A DNA stretch of 64,000 nt from Fulvimonas sp. R45 (lineage in GTDB: Bacteria > Pseudomonadota > Gammaproteobacteria > Xanthomonadales > Rhodanobacteraceae). The DNA is taken from contig NZ_JASERU010000005.1 in the NCBI RefSeq assembly GCF_030504985.1, positions 186,001 through 250,000 on the forward strand, read 5' to 3'. Made by a program: the position numbers and the translations under genes. A model generated the notes under the pieces. The model saw only the letters and a list, made by a program, of their open reading frames with translations. It was not told where the DNA came from and made no database searches. Shown here in pieces: positions 24,882-33,943 of this stretch (positions are counted from its first letter, which is position 1; each line of letters starts with the position of its first letter).

Positions 24882-26261
24882 ATGACCGATTTCGCCACGC
24901 TCCCGCTCAAACCCGCCCTGCTGGCCAGCCTGGAAGCGCACGGCTACGCCGCCATGACGCCGGTGCAGGCACAGAGCCTGCCGCCGATCCTCGCCGAGCG
25001 CGACGTGATCGCCCAGGCCCGCACCGGCAGCGGCAAGACCGCCGCGTTCGGCCTCGGCCTGCTGCAGGCGCTGGACGTGGACACCATCCGACTGCAGGCG
25101 CTGGTGCTGTGCCCCACGCGCGAACTGGCCGACCAGGTGAGCAAGGCGATCCGCCGGCTCGCGGCCGCCCTGCCCAACGTGAAGCTGCTGACCCTGTGCG
25201 GCGGCATGCCGCTCGGCCCGCAGCTCGCGTCGCTCGCCCACGACCCGCACATCGTGGTCGGCACGCCCGGCCGCGTGCAGGAACACCTCAAGCGCGGCAG
25301 CCTGCACGGCGGCGGCATCAAGGTGCTGGTGCTGGACGAGGCCGACCGCATGCTCGACATGGGTTTCGGCGAGGCCATCGACGACATCGTCGGGCGCATC
25401 GCCAGGCACCATCAAACCTTGTTGTTCTCCGCCACTTACCCGGAAGCGATCCGCACCGCCAGCCGGCGGCTGCAGCAGGCCCCGGTGGAAGTCACCGTGG
25501 ACACGCCGGCCGAGGCCGCGCCGCCGATCGAGCAGCAGTTCGTCGAGGTGGAACCGGCCCGCAAGCCCGACGCGCTGGCCCAGTTGCTGGCCGCCGACCG
25601 CGGCCAGCACGCGCTGGTGTTCTGCAACATGCGCAAGGACGTCGACGCCGTGGCGCAGGAGCTGGACCGCCGCGGCTTCTCCGCGCTCGCCCTGCACGGC
25701 GACATGGAACAGCGCGATCGCGACGAGGTGCTGGTGCGTTTCGCCAACCGCAGCTGCGGCGTGCTGGTGGCCACCGACGTCGCCGCACGCGGCCTGGACA
25801 TCGCCGCGCTGCCGCTGGTGGTCAGCTACGACACCGCGCACGACCCCGACACGCACACCCACCGCATCGGCCGCACCGGACGCGCCGGCCAGTCCGGTCT
25901 GGCCATCACCCTGTGCACGCCGCGCGAGCGGCCCAAGGCCGCCAACATCGAGCAGGCGCTGGGCGAGCCGCTGCCCTGGCGCCCGCTCAAGCTCGCGCCG
26001 CCGCGCGGCAAGACCCTGTACCTGGCGCCGATGAAGACCCTGGTGATCGACGCCGGCCGCCAGGACAAGCTGCGCCCCGGCGACATCCTCGGCGCGCTCA
26101 CCGGCGAGGCCGGCCTGTCCGCCGGCGACATCGGCAAGATCGACGTCTTCGCCACCCGCGCCTACGTCGCCATCGCCCGCCCGCTGGCGAACAAGGCGCT
26201 CGAACGCCTGCGCGCCGGGCGGATCAAGGGGCGCAACTTCCGGGTGCGGGCGCTGGGTTAG
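24882..26261 (+). CDS. dbpA: ATP-dependent RNA helicase DbpA
   Basis: 459 residues, close to E. coli DbpA (457). The helicase core shows the Q motif (TPVQAQSLPPI), Walker A ARTGSGKT, DEAD in LDEADRMLDMGF, SAT in LFSATYP, and motif VI HRIGRTGRAGQ. The C-terminal ~75 residues (MKTLVIDAGRQDKLRPGDILGAL onward) form the DbpA RRM-like domain that binds hairpin 92 of 23S rRNA, so a role in 50S ribosome assembly is expected. Confidence 0.95.
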   Translation: MTDFATLPLKPALLASLEAHGYAAMTPVQAQSLPPILAERDVIAQARTGSGKTAAFGLGLLQALDVDTIRLQALVLCPTRELADQVSKAIRRLAAALPNVKLLTLCGGMPLGPQLASLAHDPHIVVGTPGRVQEHLKRGSLHGGGIKVLVLDEADRMLDMGFGEAIDDIVGRIARHHQTLLFSATYPEAIRTASRRLQQAPVEVTVDTPAEAAPPIEQQFVEVEPARKPDALAQLLAADRGQHALVFCNMRKDVDAVAQELDRRGFSALALHGDMEQRDRDEVLVRFANRSCGVLVATDVAARGLDIAALPLVVSYDTAHDPDTHTHRIGRTGRAGQSGLAITLCTPRERPKAANIEQALGEPLPWRPLKLAPPRGKTLYLAPMKTLVIDAGRQDKLRPGDILGALTGEAGLSAGDIGKIDVFATRAYVAIARPLANKALERLRAGRIKGRNFRVRALG

Positions 26262-26358
26262 CGCGCGTCGCCGGCGAGCCCGGCCTCGCCTTGGGCGACC
26301 ACCGGGCTGATGGAAGAAACGCGCGCGCAGCGGACACCCACGCGTTGCGCCGCGCCCG

Positions 26359-28410
26359 TCACCAGATCCGGACGCGGTCCTGCGGCGCGCGCCACATGGG
26401 CTGCCCGGGCTTCACGCCGAACGCCTGGTAGAACGCGGGGATGTTCGACATCGGGCCGAGCACGCGCCACTTCGCCGGGGCGTGCACGTCGGACAGCAGC
26501 CGCTGGCGCAGCTGCTGCGGGCGCTGCTGCATCATCCAGCCCATGGCGTAGCCGAGGAAGTAGCGTTGCGTCGGCGTCAACCCGCCGATCTTCTTGCCCG
26601 CCTTGAACTGCGCCGTCTTCTCGAACGCCTCCAGCCCGAGCAGCACGCCGCCGTAGTCGGCGATGTTCTCGCCCAGGCTGGCCTTGCCGTTGATGTGCAG
26701 GCCCGGCAGCGGCTCGTACGCGTCGAACTGCCTGACCATCATCTGCGCCGCGGCGTTGAAGCGGGCGGCGTCCTGCGGCGTCCACCAGTCGGACAGGTTG
26801 CCCCGCGCGTCGAACTGGCGGCCCTCGTCGTCGAAGCCGTGGGTGATCTCGTGGCCGATCGTGCTGGCGGCGACGTAGCCGTAGGCGACCGCGTCGTCCA
26901 CCTGGTCGTCGGGCACGCCGGGCACCATGAAGATCGCCGCCGGCAGCACGATCTCGTTGTTCGACGGGTTGTAGTACGCGTTGTAGGTCTGCGGGGTCAT
27001 GTCCCATTCGGTGCGGTCGACCGGCTTGCCGAACTTGGACAGGTTGTCCTGGAACTGCCAGCGGCGCGCCGACATCACGTTCGCCGCATAGGACGCGCGC
27101 CCCACCACCAGCGCCGAATAGTCCTTCCACTTATCCGGATAGCCGACCTTGGGCGTGACCGCGGCCAGCTTGGCCAGCGCCTTGGCCTTGGTCGCGGGGC
27201 CCATCCAGTCGAGCCGCTCGATGCGGTCGTGGAAGGTGCTGCGCACCGCCTCGACCATCGCCTCGTAGCGCCGCTTGGACGCCTCCGGAAAGTACTGCCT
27301 GACGAAGATGCGCCCGAGCACCATGCCCATGGCGTCGTTCTCCTCGTCCAGCACCCGCTTCCAGCGCGGGCGCTGTTCCTGCTGGCCCGACATCGCGCGG
27401 CCGTGGAAGTCGAAGTGTTCCCGCTCCAGCGCGGTGGACAGGAAGGGCGCGTAGCCGTCGACCAGGTGGTAGCGCAGGTAGTCCTGCAGCACCGGCAGCG
27501 GCGTCGCGCGCAGCAGGCGGTCCTCGGCGGCGAAGAACTCCGGCTGGCCGACGATCACGTAGGACGGGTGGAGGCCCCAGGCCGCCAGCCGTGCGTTCCA
27601 GTCGATGGACGGCGTGTACTTCGAAGTGAATTCGGCCGGCGACATCTTGTGGTAGTTCTTCTGCGGGTCGCGCAGGTCCTCGAGCTTGCGCGAGGCCTTC
27701 GCCAGCGCCGTCTCGAAGGCCATCACCCGCGCCGCCGCCGCCCGGGCCGCGGCCGGGTCGCGGCCGAGCAGCGCGAACGTGCGCGCCATGTGCCCGACAT
27801 ACGCGGCGCGGACCTTCGCCACGCCCGCTTCCGGGTTGAAGTAGAAATCGCGGTTGGGCAGGCCCAGGCCGCCCTGGTGGATCTGCACCGCCATCGTCGC
27901 GCTGTCCTTGTCGTCCTGCGCGATGCCGATGCGGAACAGCGCACCGACGCCGATCGGCTTGAACGCGAACACGGTGTCCAGCACGCCCGCGGGCGAAGTG
28001 ATCGCGTCGATGCGCGCCAGCTCGGCATCCAGCGGATGCAACCCAAGGCGATCGGCCTTCGCCACGTCCATGGCGGTGGCCCAGAAGTCGCCGATCTTCT
28101 GCGGGTCGCTGCCCGGCGCCGCCGGCTGCTTCGCGGCCGACTCGCTGATGCCGCGCAGGCGCGCGTACAGCTCGTCGTCCACCTCGTTGCCGATGCCCCA
28201 CGACGCCTCCGACGCCGGGATCGGATGCGCCTTCAGCCAGGCCCCGTTGGCGTACTCGAAGAAATCCACGCCCGGGTCGACGGACCGGTCGATGTGCGAG
28301 GCGAGGAAATCCTGCCCGGGCGCGGCATCCGCCGCGAAGGCGCCGGCGGAGGCGAAGGCCAGCGTGGCGGACAGCAGCGCGACGCGGAGGGAGGCGGCTA
28401 GGCGGGTCAT
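26359..28410 (-). CDS. M13-family zinc metallopeptidase (neprilysin / PepO-like), exported
   Basis: 683 residues with a signal peptide (cleavage near AFA-A, residue 26). The zinc-binding H520-EIT-H524 lies in VAASTIGHEITHGFDDEGRQFD, followed by the third ligand region GENIADYGG. N-A-YYNPSNNEIVLPA, the substrate-binding segment, precedes it. The N-terminal M13_N domain occupies about 45-430. These enzymes trim small peptides in the periplasm. It converges on dbpA across a 97-base gap. Confidence 0.94.
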   Translation of the reverse strand: MTRLAASLRVALLSATLAFASAGAFAADAAPGQDFLASHIDRSVDPGVDFFEYANGAWLKAHPIPASEASWGIGNEVDDELYARLRGISESAAKQPAAPGSDPQKIGDFWATAMDVAKADRLGLHPLDAELARIDAITSPAGVLDTVFAFKPIGVGALFRIGIAQDDKDSATMAVQIHQGGLGLPNRDFYFNPEAGVAKVRAAYVGHMARTFALLGRDPAAARAAAARVMAFETALAKASRKLEDLRDPQKNYHKMSPAEFTSKYTPSIDWNARLAAWGLHPSYVIVGQPEFFAAEDRLLRATPLPVLQDYLRYHLVDGYAPFLSTALEREHFDFHGRAMSGQQEQRPRWKRVLDEENDAMGMVLGRIFVRQYFPEASKRRYEAMVEAVRSTFHDRIERLDWMGPATKAKALAKLAAVTPKVGYPDKWKDYSALVVGRASYAANVMSARRWQFQDNLSKFGKPVDRTEWDMTPQTYNAYYNPSNNEIVLPAAIFMVPGVPDDQVDDAVAYGYVAASTIGHEITHGFDDEGRQFDARGNLSDWWTPQDAARFNAAAQMMVRQFDAYEPLPGLHINGKASLGENIADYGGVLLGLEAFEKTAQFKAGKKIGGLTPTQRYFLGYAMGWMMQQRPQQLRQRLLSDVHAPAKWRVLGPMSNIPAFYQAFGVKPGQPMWRAPQDRVRIW

Positions 28411-28816
28411 GGGTCGTTCCGGGCTGGGAATCGCGCGACTTTGCAGGTCGCGGGGGTGTTTGTGTACCTGTCAGAGGTCATGCCCGCGGCCTGGCGGCGT
28501 CCACCCGTGACTCAGCCACATATGGGCGGGTGACATTCCAATTCGATGCGACAAGACATCACGGCCATGCGGTCCGCCGCGATGCGCAGCGGCGCGTCCG
28601 TGGACGGCGGCCGGGCGTCCTCGCCCCTGGCGTACATCAGGAAGACGGTGGGCGAGCCCGGCGTATGCGAGGCCAGCATGCGCACGGTGGCCCCTGGCGT
28701 AGGCCTGTGGTCTTCGACGGCCTTGTGCCTGCCGGGCAGTCGTTCGCGGGCGCGTCGATCTCCCCTCCCGAAACGATGCCGCATAAAATGGCCGTTTCAT
28801 GCGCGCTCGAGTCCCC
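28411..28816. other. 406-bp region without a confident gene
   Basis: Open frames exist on both strands (a 90-codon minus-strand frame at 28512-28784 is the best), but none has a recognisable domain, signal or convincing ribosome-binding site. GCATAAAAT near 28787 could be part of the yaeQ promoter. Confidence 0.4.
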
Positions 28817-29371
28817 ATGGCCCTCACTGCCACCATCCACAAGGCCGAACTGTCGATCAGCGACATGGACCGGCACTACTACGCCACCCACGCGCTGACC
28901 CTCGCCCGGCATCCGTCGGAGACCGAGGAGCGCCTGATGGCGCGCCTGCTCGCATTCGCGCTGTATGCCGACGAACGGCTGGAGTTCGGCAAGGGGCTCA
29001 GCGACACCGACGAACCGGCGCTGTGGCGCAAGGCCTATACCGGCGAGATCGAGCTGTGGATCGACGTCGGCCTGCCCGATGAAACGCGCCTGCGCAAGGC
29101 CTGCAACCAGTCGCGGCATGTCGTGGTGCTGGCCTACGGCGGCCACGCCGCCGACGTCTGGTGGAGCAAGGTTGCCGGCACGCTCGCGCGCCACGACAAC
29201 CTCAGCGTGCTCGCCATCGACCACGCCGACATGCAGCCACTGGCCGCCCTGTGCGAGCGCAGCATACGCCTGCAGTGCCTGGTCCAGGACGGCGAACTGC
29301 AGCTCATCGCCGGCGAGCTCACGCTACCGGTCCGCCCGGACATCCGCATGGGCGACTACGTCGCCGCCTGA
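28817..29371 (+). CDS. yaeQ: YaeQ family protein
   Basis: 184 residues beginning ALTATIHKAELSISDMDRHYYATHALTLARHPSETEERLMARLLAFAL, the full YaeQ signature, with GEIELWIDVGLPDE and ACNQSRHVVVLAY following. The fold is PD-(D/E)XK-like; the cellular role is unclear (suppressor of rfaH loss in older work). Its last 48 bases overlap, tail to tail, with the end of the MocR gene. Confidence 0.93.
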   Translation: MALTATIHKAELSISDMDRHYYATHALTLARHPSETEERLMARLLAFALYADERLEFGKGLSDTDEPALWRKAYTGEIELWIDVGLPDETRLRKACNQSRHVVVLAYGGHAADVWWSKVAGTLARHDNLSVLAIDHADMQPLAALCERSIRLQCLVQDGELQLIAGELTLPVRPDIRMGDYVAA

Positions 29372-30859
29372 TTCCGATCCATCCGTCCAGCCAGCGGAAT
29401 CGGCCACCGCCAGATAGGCTTCGGCGAGCCGGGTCGCGGCCCGCTTGAGGGCCGCCTCGGACACCCCCGCATAACTGAGCACCAGCGTGGCGTGGTCGGG
29501 CGGCGTCCGGTGGAAGCGCTCGGCGGAACGAATGCGCACGCCGCGCGCCAGCGCCTCGGCCACCAGGACCCCGGTGGCGCTGCACGGCAGCCGGGGCAGG
29601 CGCACGAAAAGCGACCCGCCCGCCACCGAGCCGCTCGCCTCCATGGCGCTGCCGAGGCGCGCCTGCAACGTGTCGTGCAGGGCCCGGTGGCGGGAAGCCA
29701 GGCGGTGCGCGATGCGCCGCAGGTCGCGCAGGTACTGGCCGCTGGCGATGCACGCGGCGAGCACGTGCTGCTGCATCGACATGCTGCCGCGGTCGGCCAG
29801 CCACTTGACCGCCAGGAACCGTTCGCGCAACGGGCGCGGCACCAGCATGTAGCCCAGTTGCAGCGCCGGGAACATCGAACGCGCGAAGCTGCTCACGTGG
29901 ATCACCCGGCCATGGCGGTCCAGCGACCACAACGGCGGGGTCGTGCACACGCCGAAGCGGTGCTCGCAATCGAAGTCGTCCTCCACCAGGCAGGCGTCTT
30001 GCGCATAGGCCCATTGCAGCAGGGCCCTGCGCCGCTCCTCGGGCATGACCGTGCCGGTCGGGAACTGGAACGACGGGGCCACGCTGACCAGCCGCACGCC
30101 GTCCAGCGCCTCCGCATTTCGGTCGATGTCCATGCCGTGCGGGCCCACCGGGCACGGCACGACCCGCGCCCCCATCGCCTCGTAGGTATGACGAACGCTC
30201 CAGTGGCAGGGATCCTCCACGCCGACGCCGTCGCCCTCGTCCAGCAGGACGCGGGCGATGAGGTCGCGCGCCTGCTGGGCCCCGCTGACGATCAGGATGT
30301 CATCCGGGTCGATCTCGATCGCCCGTTCCACGCCCAGGTAACCGGCCACGGCCCTGCGCAGCTCGATGGCGCCCTGCAGCTCGGGAAAGTCGGGCGCGTC
30401 GCGGCGGCGCAGCAGCGCCATCAGGTGATGCACCCAGGCCTTCAGGCTGCGCGGGTCGGACTTCACGCGGGGCTGCGCGAGATCGATCACCTCCCCTTCG
30501 GGGGCGGGCGGGTCGGCCGCTGGCCCGGTGGGCAGCACGGCCCGCCGGGCCAGGCGGGACAACCGTGGACCTTCCGGTATCCCGACCTGCTCCTCCACGG
30601 GCATCCCGTACGCGGGCGCGCCTGCGGGGCGCGCGCTCACGTAGGTGCCACTGCCGGACCGGGACGCCAGGTAGCCTTCGCTCTCCAGTTGGTCGTACGC
30701 CATCAGCACGACCGTGCGGGAGACCCCCAGGGCGACCGCCATCGAGCGGCTTCCGGGCAGGCGCGCACCTGCCTGGAAGCGACCCGAGTCGATATCCCGC
30801 CGGATCGACCCGGCGATCCGGACATACATCGGTTCACCGTCTTGCCGCCCGTCCGCCAT
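29324..30859 (-). CDS. MocR/PdxR-type regulator (GntR DNA-binding + aminotransferase-like domain) with altered PLP site
   Basis: 511 residues. An N-terminal GntR winged helix (about 8-75: PMYVRIAGSIRRDIDSGRF, LPGSRSMAVALGVSRTVV) is joined by a linker to a fold-type I aminotransferase domain (about 135-495). The position of the PLP-binding lysine, normally SFSK(T/S)LFPGLRLGY, reads SSFARSMFPALQLGY here: Arg replaces Lys (codon CGT), so no internal aldimine can form. EDDFDCEHRF keeps the acidic PLP-ring region. The ATG at 30859 is preceded by GGGAGA. It is divergent from a peptidase-like hydrolase, a likely target. Confidence 0.88.
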   Translation of the reverse strand: MADGRQDGEPMYVRIAGSIRRDIDSGRFQAGARLPGSRSMAVALGVSRTVVLMAYDQLESEGYLASRSGSGTYVSARPAGAPAYGMPVEEQVGIPEGPRLSRLARRAVLPTGPAADPPAPEGEVIDLAQPRVKSDPRSLKAWVHHLMALLRRRDAPDFPELQGAIELRRAVAGYLGVERAIEIDPDDILIVSGAQQARDLIARVLLDEGDGVGVEDPCHWSVRHTYEAMGARVVPCPVGPHGMDIDRNAEALDGVRLVSVAPSFQFPTGTVMPEERRRALLQWAYAQDACLVEDDFDCEHRFGVCTTPPLWSLDRHGRVIHVSSFARSMFPALQLGYMLVPRPLRERFLAVKWLADRGSMSMQQHVLAACIASGQYLRDLRRIAHRLASRHRALHDTLQARLGSAMEASGSVAGGSLFVRLPRLPCSATGVLVAEALARGVRIRSAERFHRTPPDHATLVLSYAGVSEAALKRAATRLAEAYLAVADSAGWTDGSESGGDVVAHADVRADR

Positions 30860-31026
30860 CCTGTCTCCCGGGGACGGATCGAAGTGGTCACATCGAAAAA
30901 GCCCGCGACCGGTCATTTACCGTCCTGCCTACCCTGAAGAATCATCATGCCACGGCAGGCAGGACGCCCACGTGCCCCCGCCGCCGCGACCGCCCGCTTC
31001 GGGCAGCCCAGCAAGGGAGAACACCA

Positions 31027-32727
31027 TTGAGCATTCCAAACGACACCGGGCGGCGCCCCCGGCGGCCCAGTGCGCCCGCCTTCGCCCTGATCCTGGCCAT
31101 GGCAACCGGCGGGGCCCTGGCGCAAGGCGCCGCGGGACCGCTCCTGGGCCTCGCCGGCAACCACCAGGTCGACGACCACTCGACCGACCCGGCCTACGCC
31201 AGGTACTACCGGCAAACCGTGGACTGGGGCGGCTGCCCACCCTCGCTGTTCACCGACGGCAGCACCATCCAGTGCGCCCTGGTCACGGTGCCTGTCGATT
31301 GGTCCGACCCAAGCCGGGGCGACATCACCATCGGCATCTCCCGGCCGCTCGATCCGCCGCCCCACGCCCGCCTGCTGCTGGTGAACACCGGCGGCCCGGA
31401 CAACTCCAGCGCCTCCATGGCGGAGATGCTCGAGCAGTTGCAGCCGCAGGTCCAGGTCGACCACCTGGTGGTCGGCGTCGACCTGCGCGGCGTCAGCGAC
31501 GGCCTCGGCACCCAGGTCAGCTGCGACTACGCGCCACGCAGCGGCGCCGAGAACTTCATGGATGGCGACAGCCGCAACCCCACGGTCGAAAGCGTGCAGG
31601 CGCAGCAGGACTGGTGGAACCGCTCGATCGACGCCTGCCTGCGGCAGCACGCGACCTTCCTCAGGAACATCAACACGCCCAACCACGCGCGCGACCTGAA
31701 CCTGGTGCGCGCCGTGCTGGGCTTCCCGCACGCCGACCTGCTGGGCGTGTCCAGCGGCACCAGCCTCATGGCCTACGCCAGCCGCATGTTCCCTGACCGG
31801 TTCGAACGCGTGGCGCTCGACAGCAACATGGACTGGGTGCACCTGGACTGGCAGCGGCAGGCGTTGCGGCGGATGGCGATGGACCAGCTCAACCTGCAGC
31901 AGGCGTTCATCCCGTTCATCGCCCGGCATGACGACCGCTTCCATATGGGCACTACCCCCGCGCAAGTCATGACCACCTTCCAGCGGATCTACGAGGCCAC
32001 GTCCCAGCACCGCATGGGCAGCGTGACGCCGGACCAGGCGCTGGGTGCGCTGGACGGCACCGGCATGTGGGTCTTCTGGGACCTGCTCGTATCGCCGTCG
32101 CTGAGTGCGATGTCCACCGCGCTGGACGGGAACCCGGCCGACATCGCCAACGCCGAACAGATGGCCGCGATGACCTACGCCGACCTGCGCACCCAGTCGA
32201 GCTTCAACCCCATGGCCGACGTCCTCCAATGCAACGACTCCGGCTCCACCGACCCGCGCAGCATCGCGCAGAAGATCAAGGACGTGCGCAGGTATTGGGC
32301 CATCGGCGCCTCCACCCTGGTGGACAAGTGCCAGCACTGGCCGTGGCGGCCGGCGCTCGACCGCAAGCTGGAGTCGCGCACCAAGGTGCATGCCCTGATG
32401 GTGCAGAACGAGTTCGATCCGTCCACGCCCTACTCGGGGGCGCTCAAGGACCGGCGCGAGAACAGCCCCGCCGCGCGCATGGTGCTGGTCGACAACGCCG
32501 CCACCCACGCCGCCATGTTCGATGACAACGCCTGCACTGCCAACGCCGAGTTCGCCTACCTGAACTTCGGCGCCATGCCGGCCAGGGACGTGATCTGCCA
32601 GGCCAAGCCGATGCACTCCTTCACCATGCAGGACACCGTCACCTACGAATACGGCCACCCCGCGACGGGACCAGGGCTGCCGCCGGTGCCGGACATCCAC
32701 CAGGTGAGCTGGGTGCTGGTGCCCTAG
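31027..32727 (+). CDS. Exported alpha/beta hydrolase, tripeptidyl-aminopeptidase (S33/TAP)-like, divergent motifs
   Basis: 566 residues from a TTG at 31027 preceded by AAGGGAG; a signal peptide ends near ALAQG (residue 33). The nucleophile is S242 in G-V-S-S-G, with Asp in EFDPSTPY and His in NAATHAAMF, matching the TAP-like C-terminal domain. The oxyanion loop, usually NPGGPGxSG, is NTGGPDNSS, and the elbow GxSYG is GVSSG, so it is a divergent member. It probably cleaves N-terminal peptides or esters outside the cytoplasm. It is divergent from the MocR regulator across 167 bases. Confidence 0.83.
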   Translation: MSIPNDTGRRPRRPSAPAFALILAMATGGALAQGAAGPLLGLAGNHQVDDHSTDPAYARYYRQTVDWGGCPPSLFTDGSTIQCALVTVPVDWSDPSRGDITIGISRPLDPPPHARLLLVNTGGPDNSSASMAEMLEQLQPQVQVDHLVVGVDLRGVSDGLGTQVSCDYAPRSGAENFMDGDSRNPTVESVQAQQDWWNRSIDACLRQHATFLRNINTPNHARDLNLVRAVLGFPHADLLGVSSGTSLMAYASRMFPDRFERVALDSNMDWVHLDWQRQALRRMAMDQLNLQQAFIPFIARHDDRFHMGTTPAQVMTTFQRIYEATSQHRMGSVTPDQALGALDGTGMWVFWDLLVSPSLSAMSTALDGNPADIANAEQMAAMTYADLRTQSSFNPMADVLQCNDSGSTDPRSIAQKIKDVRRYWAIGASTLVDKCQHWPWRPALDRKLESRTKVHALMVQNEFDPSTPYSGALKDRRENSPAARMVLVDNAATHAAMFDDNACTANAEFAYLNFGAMPARDVICQAKPMHSFTMQDTVTYEYGHPATGPGLPPVPDIHQVSWVLVP

Positions 32728-32806
32728 CCTCGGTCGATGATGCAAGGCCGCGCCCGGCCGGAGCCAGAGTCGACCTGGAACCGCACTCTGGCCCTGGCCG
32801 AGGCGC

Positions 32807-33628
32807 CTACATCGGATGCGCCGCGGCGGGTGTGCCGTCGGACCAGGTGGCGACGCCGACCAGCAGCACCGACAGCGGTGGCAGCCTGGCGGCCTCGGCC
32901 TGGTGGTCCGCCGCATAGAACCAGTAGTTGCCGCCGAAGACGGGCGAGCCGGGCACGTTGGCGCCCCAATCGGCACCGTCCCTGAAGGGGACGTAGAACA
33001 TGACGTGCGCCATGTCGTGGCCGCCATCGTCCGACAGGTAGGAAGCTTTCGACATCATGTAGCACATGGCGCCCGGCTCCAGCGGCGGGATTTCCCCGCT
33101 GCGCAGGGCGGCTCCGATGCGCCGGGCGATCTCGGCGTCGGTGCGGCCGGCAAGCGTCATCGCGGTGCGGAGCCTGGCGATCGGGGTGACGCTGCGCGCG
33201 GCCTGCGGATTGTCGCAGCCAGCGGCACGGATCTTCGGGTTCCACCGCTCGGGCCAGTCGGGGGCGCCGCTGAAACTCCGCGCGACCCAGCAGACGAACC
33301 CGTTGGTGCCGGTGACGGCGGTTTCATAGCCGGTGCGGGTCAGGACCAGGACGGTCGCATCCCTGGAAACGGAACCGGGCGCGGCGCTCCTGGCCAGGGC
33401 GATCTCCCGGGCACGGTCCATCAGGTAGGCATCGACGGGGGCCATGCGCGGATAGGCCTCGGCCGCACCCGCAACGGCGCTGGCGAAGGCGGACAGGGCC
33501 AGGGCCACGCATGCCGTCCGCCTGGCGGCAAGCCCGCCGATGGACTTCGCTCCCGCCGTTCTCCGCGCGGCCCGGACAGCGCCACCGTCGTCGTTGCCAG
33601 ACAGGCCTGGGGATAGCGTCATATGCAT
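32807..33628 (-). CDS. Conserved exported hypothetical protein
   Basis: 273 residues. After a long basic N-terminus a hydrophobic segment (about 40-55, ending AGAAEA) acts as a signal. The mature part has a recognisable conserved layout: DRAREIALARSAAPGSVS, a TRTGYETAVTGTNGFVCWVARSF block, WNPKIRAAGCDNPQAARSV, GAMCYMMSKASYLSDDG, and FYVPFRDGADWGANVPGSPV. Proteins with this arrangement are widespread in proteobacteria and have no known function. A shorter start (ATG at 33622) is also possible. Confidence 0.72.
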   Translation of the reverse strand: MHMTLSPGLSGNDDGGAVRAARRTAGAKSIGGLAARRTACVALALSAFASAVAGAAEAYPRMAPVDAYLMDRAREIALARSAAPGSVSRDATVLVLTRTGYETAVTGTNGFVCWVARSFSGAPDWPERWNPKIRAAGCDNPQAARSVTPIARLRTAMTLAGRTDAEIARRIGAALRSGEIPPLEPGAMCYMMSKASYLSDDGGHDMAHVMFYVPFRDGADWGANVPGSPVFGGNYWFYAADHQAEAARLPPLSVLLVGVATWSDGTPAAAHPM

Positions 33629-33867
33629 GGTCGTACCCGCCCGTGGAGCCGCTGCGCTGTTCGGTTCGTGATTCCGGTGCGCGTGCGCCACCTCGGCCGC
33701 GACGTGCCCCTCCCGACTGCTCATCCAAACGACGAGCGGGGCTTGCCGGGATCGACATCCCCGGGCAGCCCCATCTCGCGCGAGGGTTATCGCGTGCCGA
33801 GCGCCATGGGGGCATGGAGAAGCGCCGACCCGCGGTGTAACCGGCGACACGGAATGGCTGGACGCGA

Positions 33868-33903
33868 CATGGCCCCGGCTGCCTGCAGGCAACCGGGGCC
33901 ATG
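33868..33903. terminator. Long hairpin in a 315-bp gene-free gap
   Basis: CATGGCCCCGGCTGCC (33868-33883) pairs with GGCAACCGGGGCCATG (33888-33903) with one mismatch and a TGCA loop. It follows the 3' end of the XAC0095-like gene. No U-tract is present. The rest of 33629-33943 shows no gene. Confidence 0.45.
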
Positions 33904-33943
33904 CATCAACGCACCGGACGCCGGCGTCGCGGCCGGCCGGCGC

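Noticed and set aside
28512-28784. 90-codon minus-strand frame before yaeQ
   Set aside because: No recognisable domain, signal or convincing ribosome-binding site; kept only as a note for the gene-free region.
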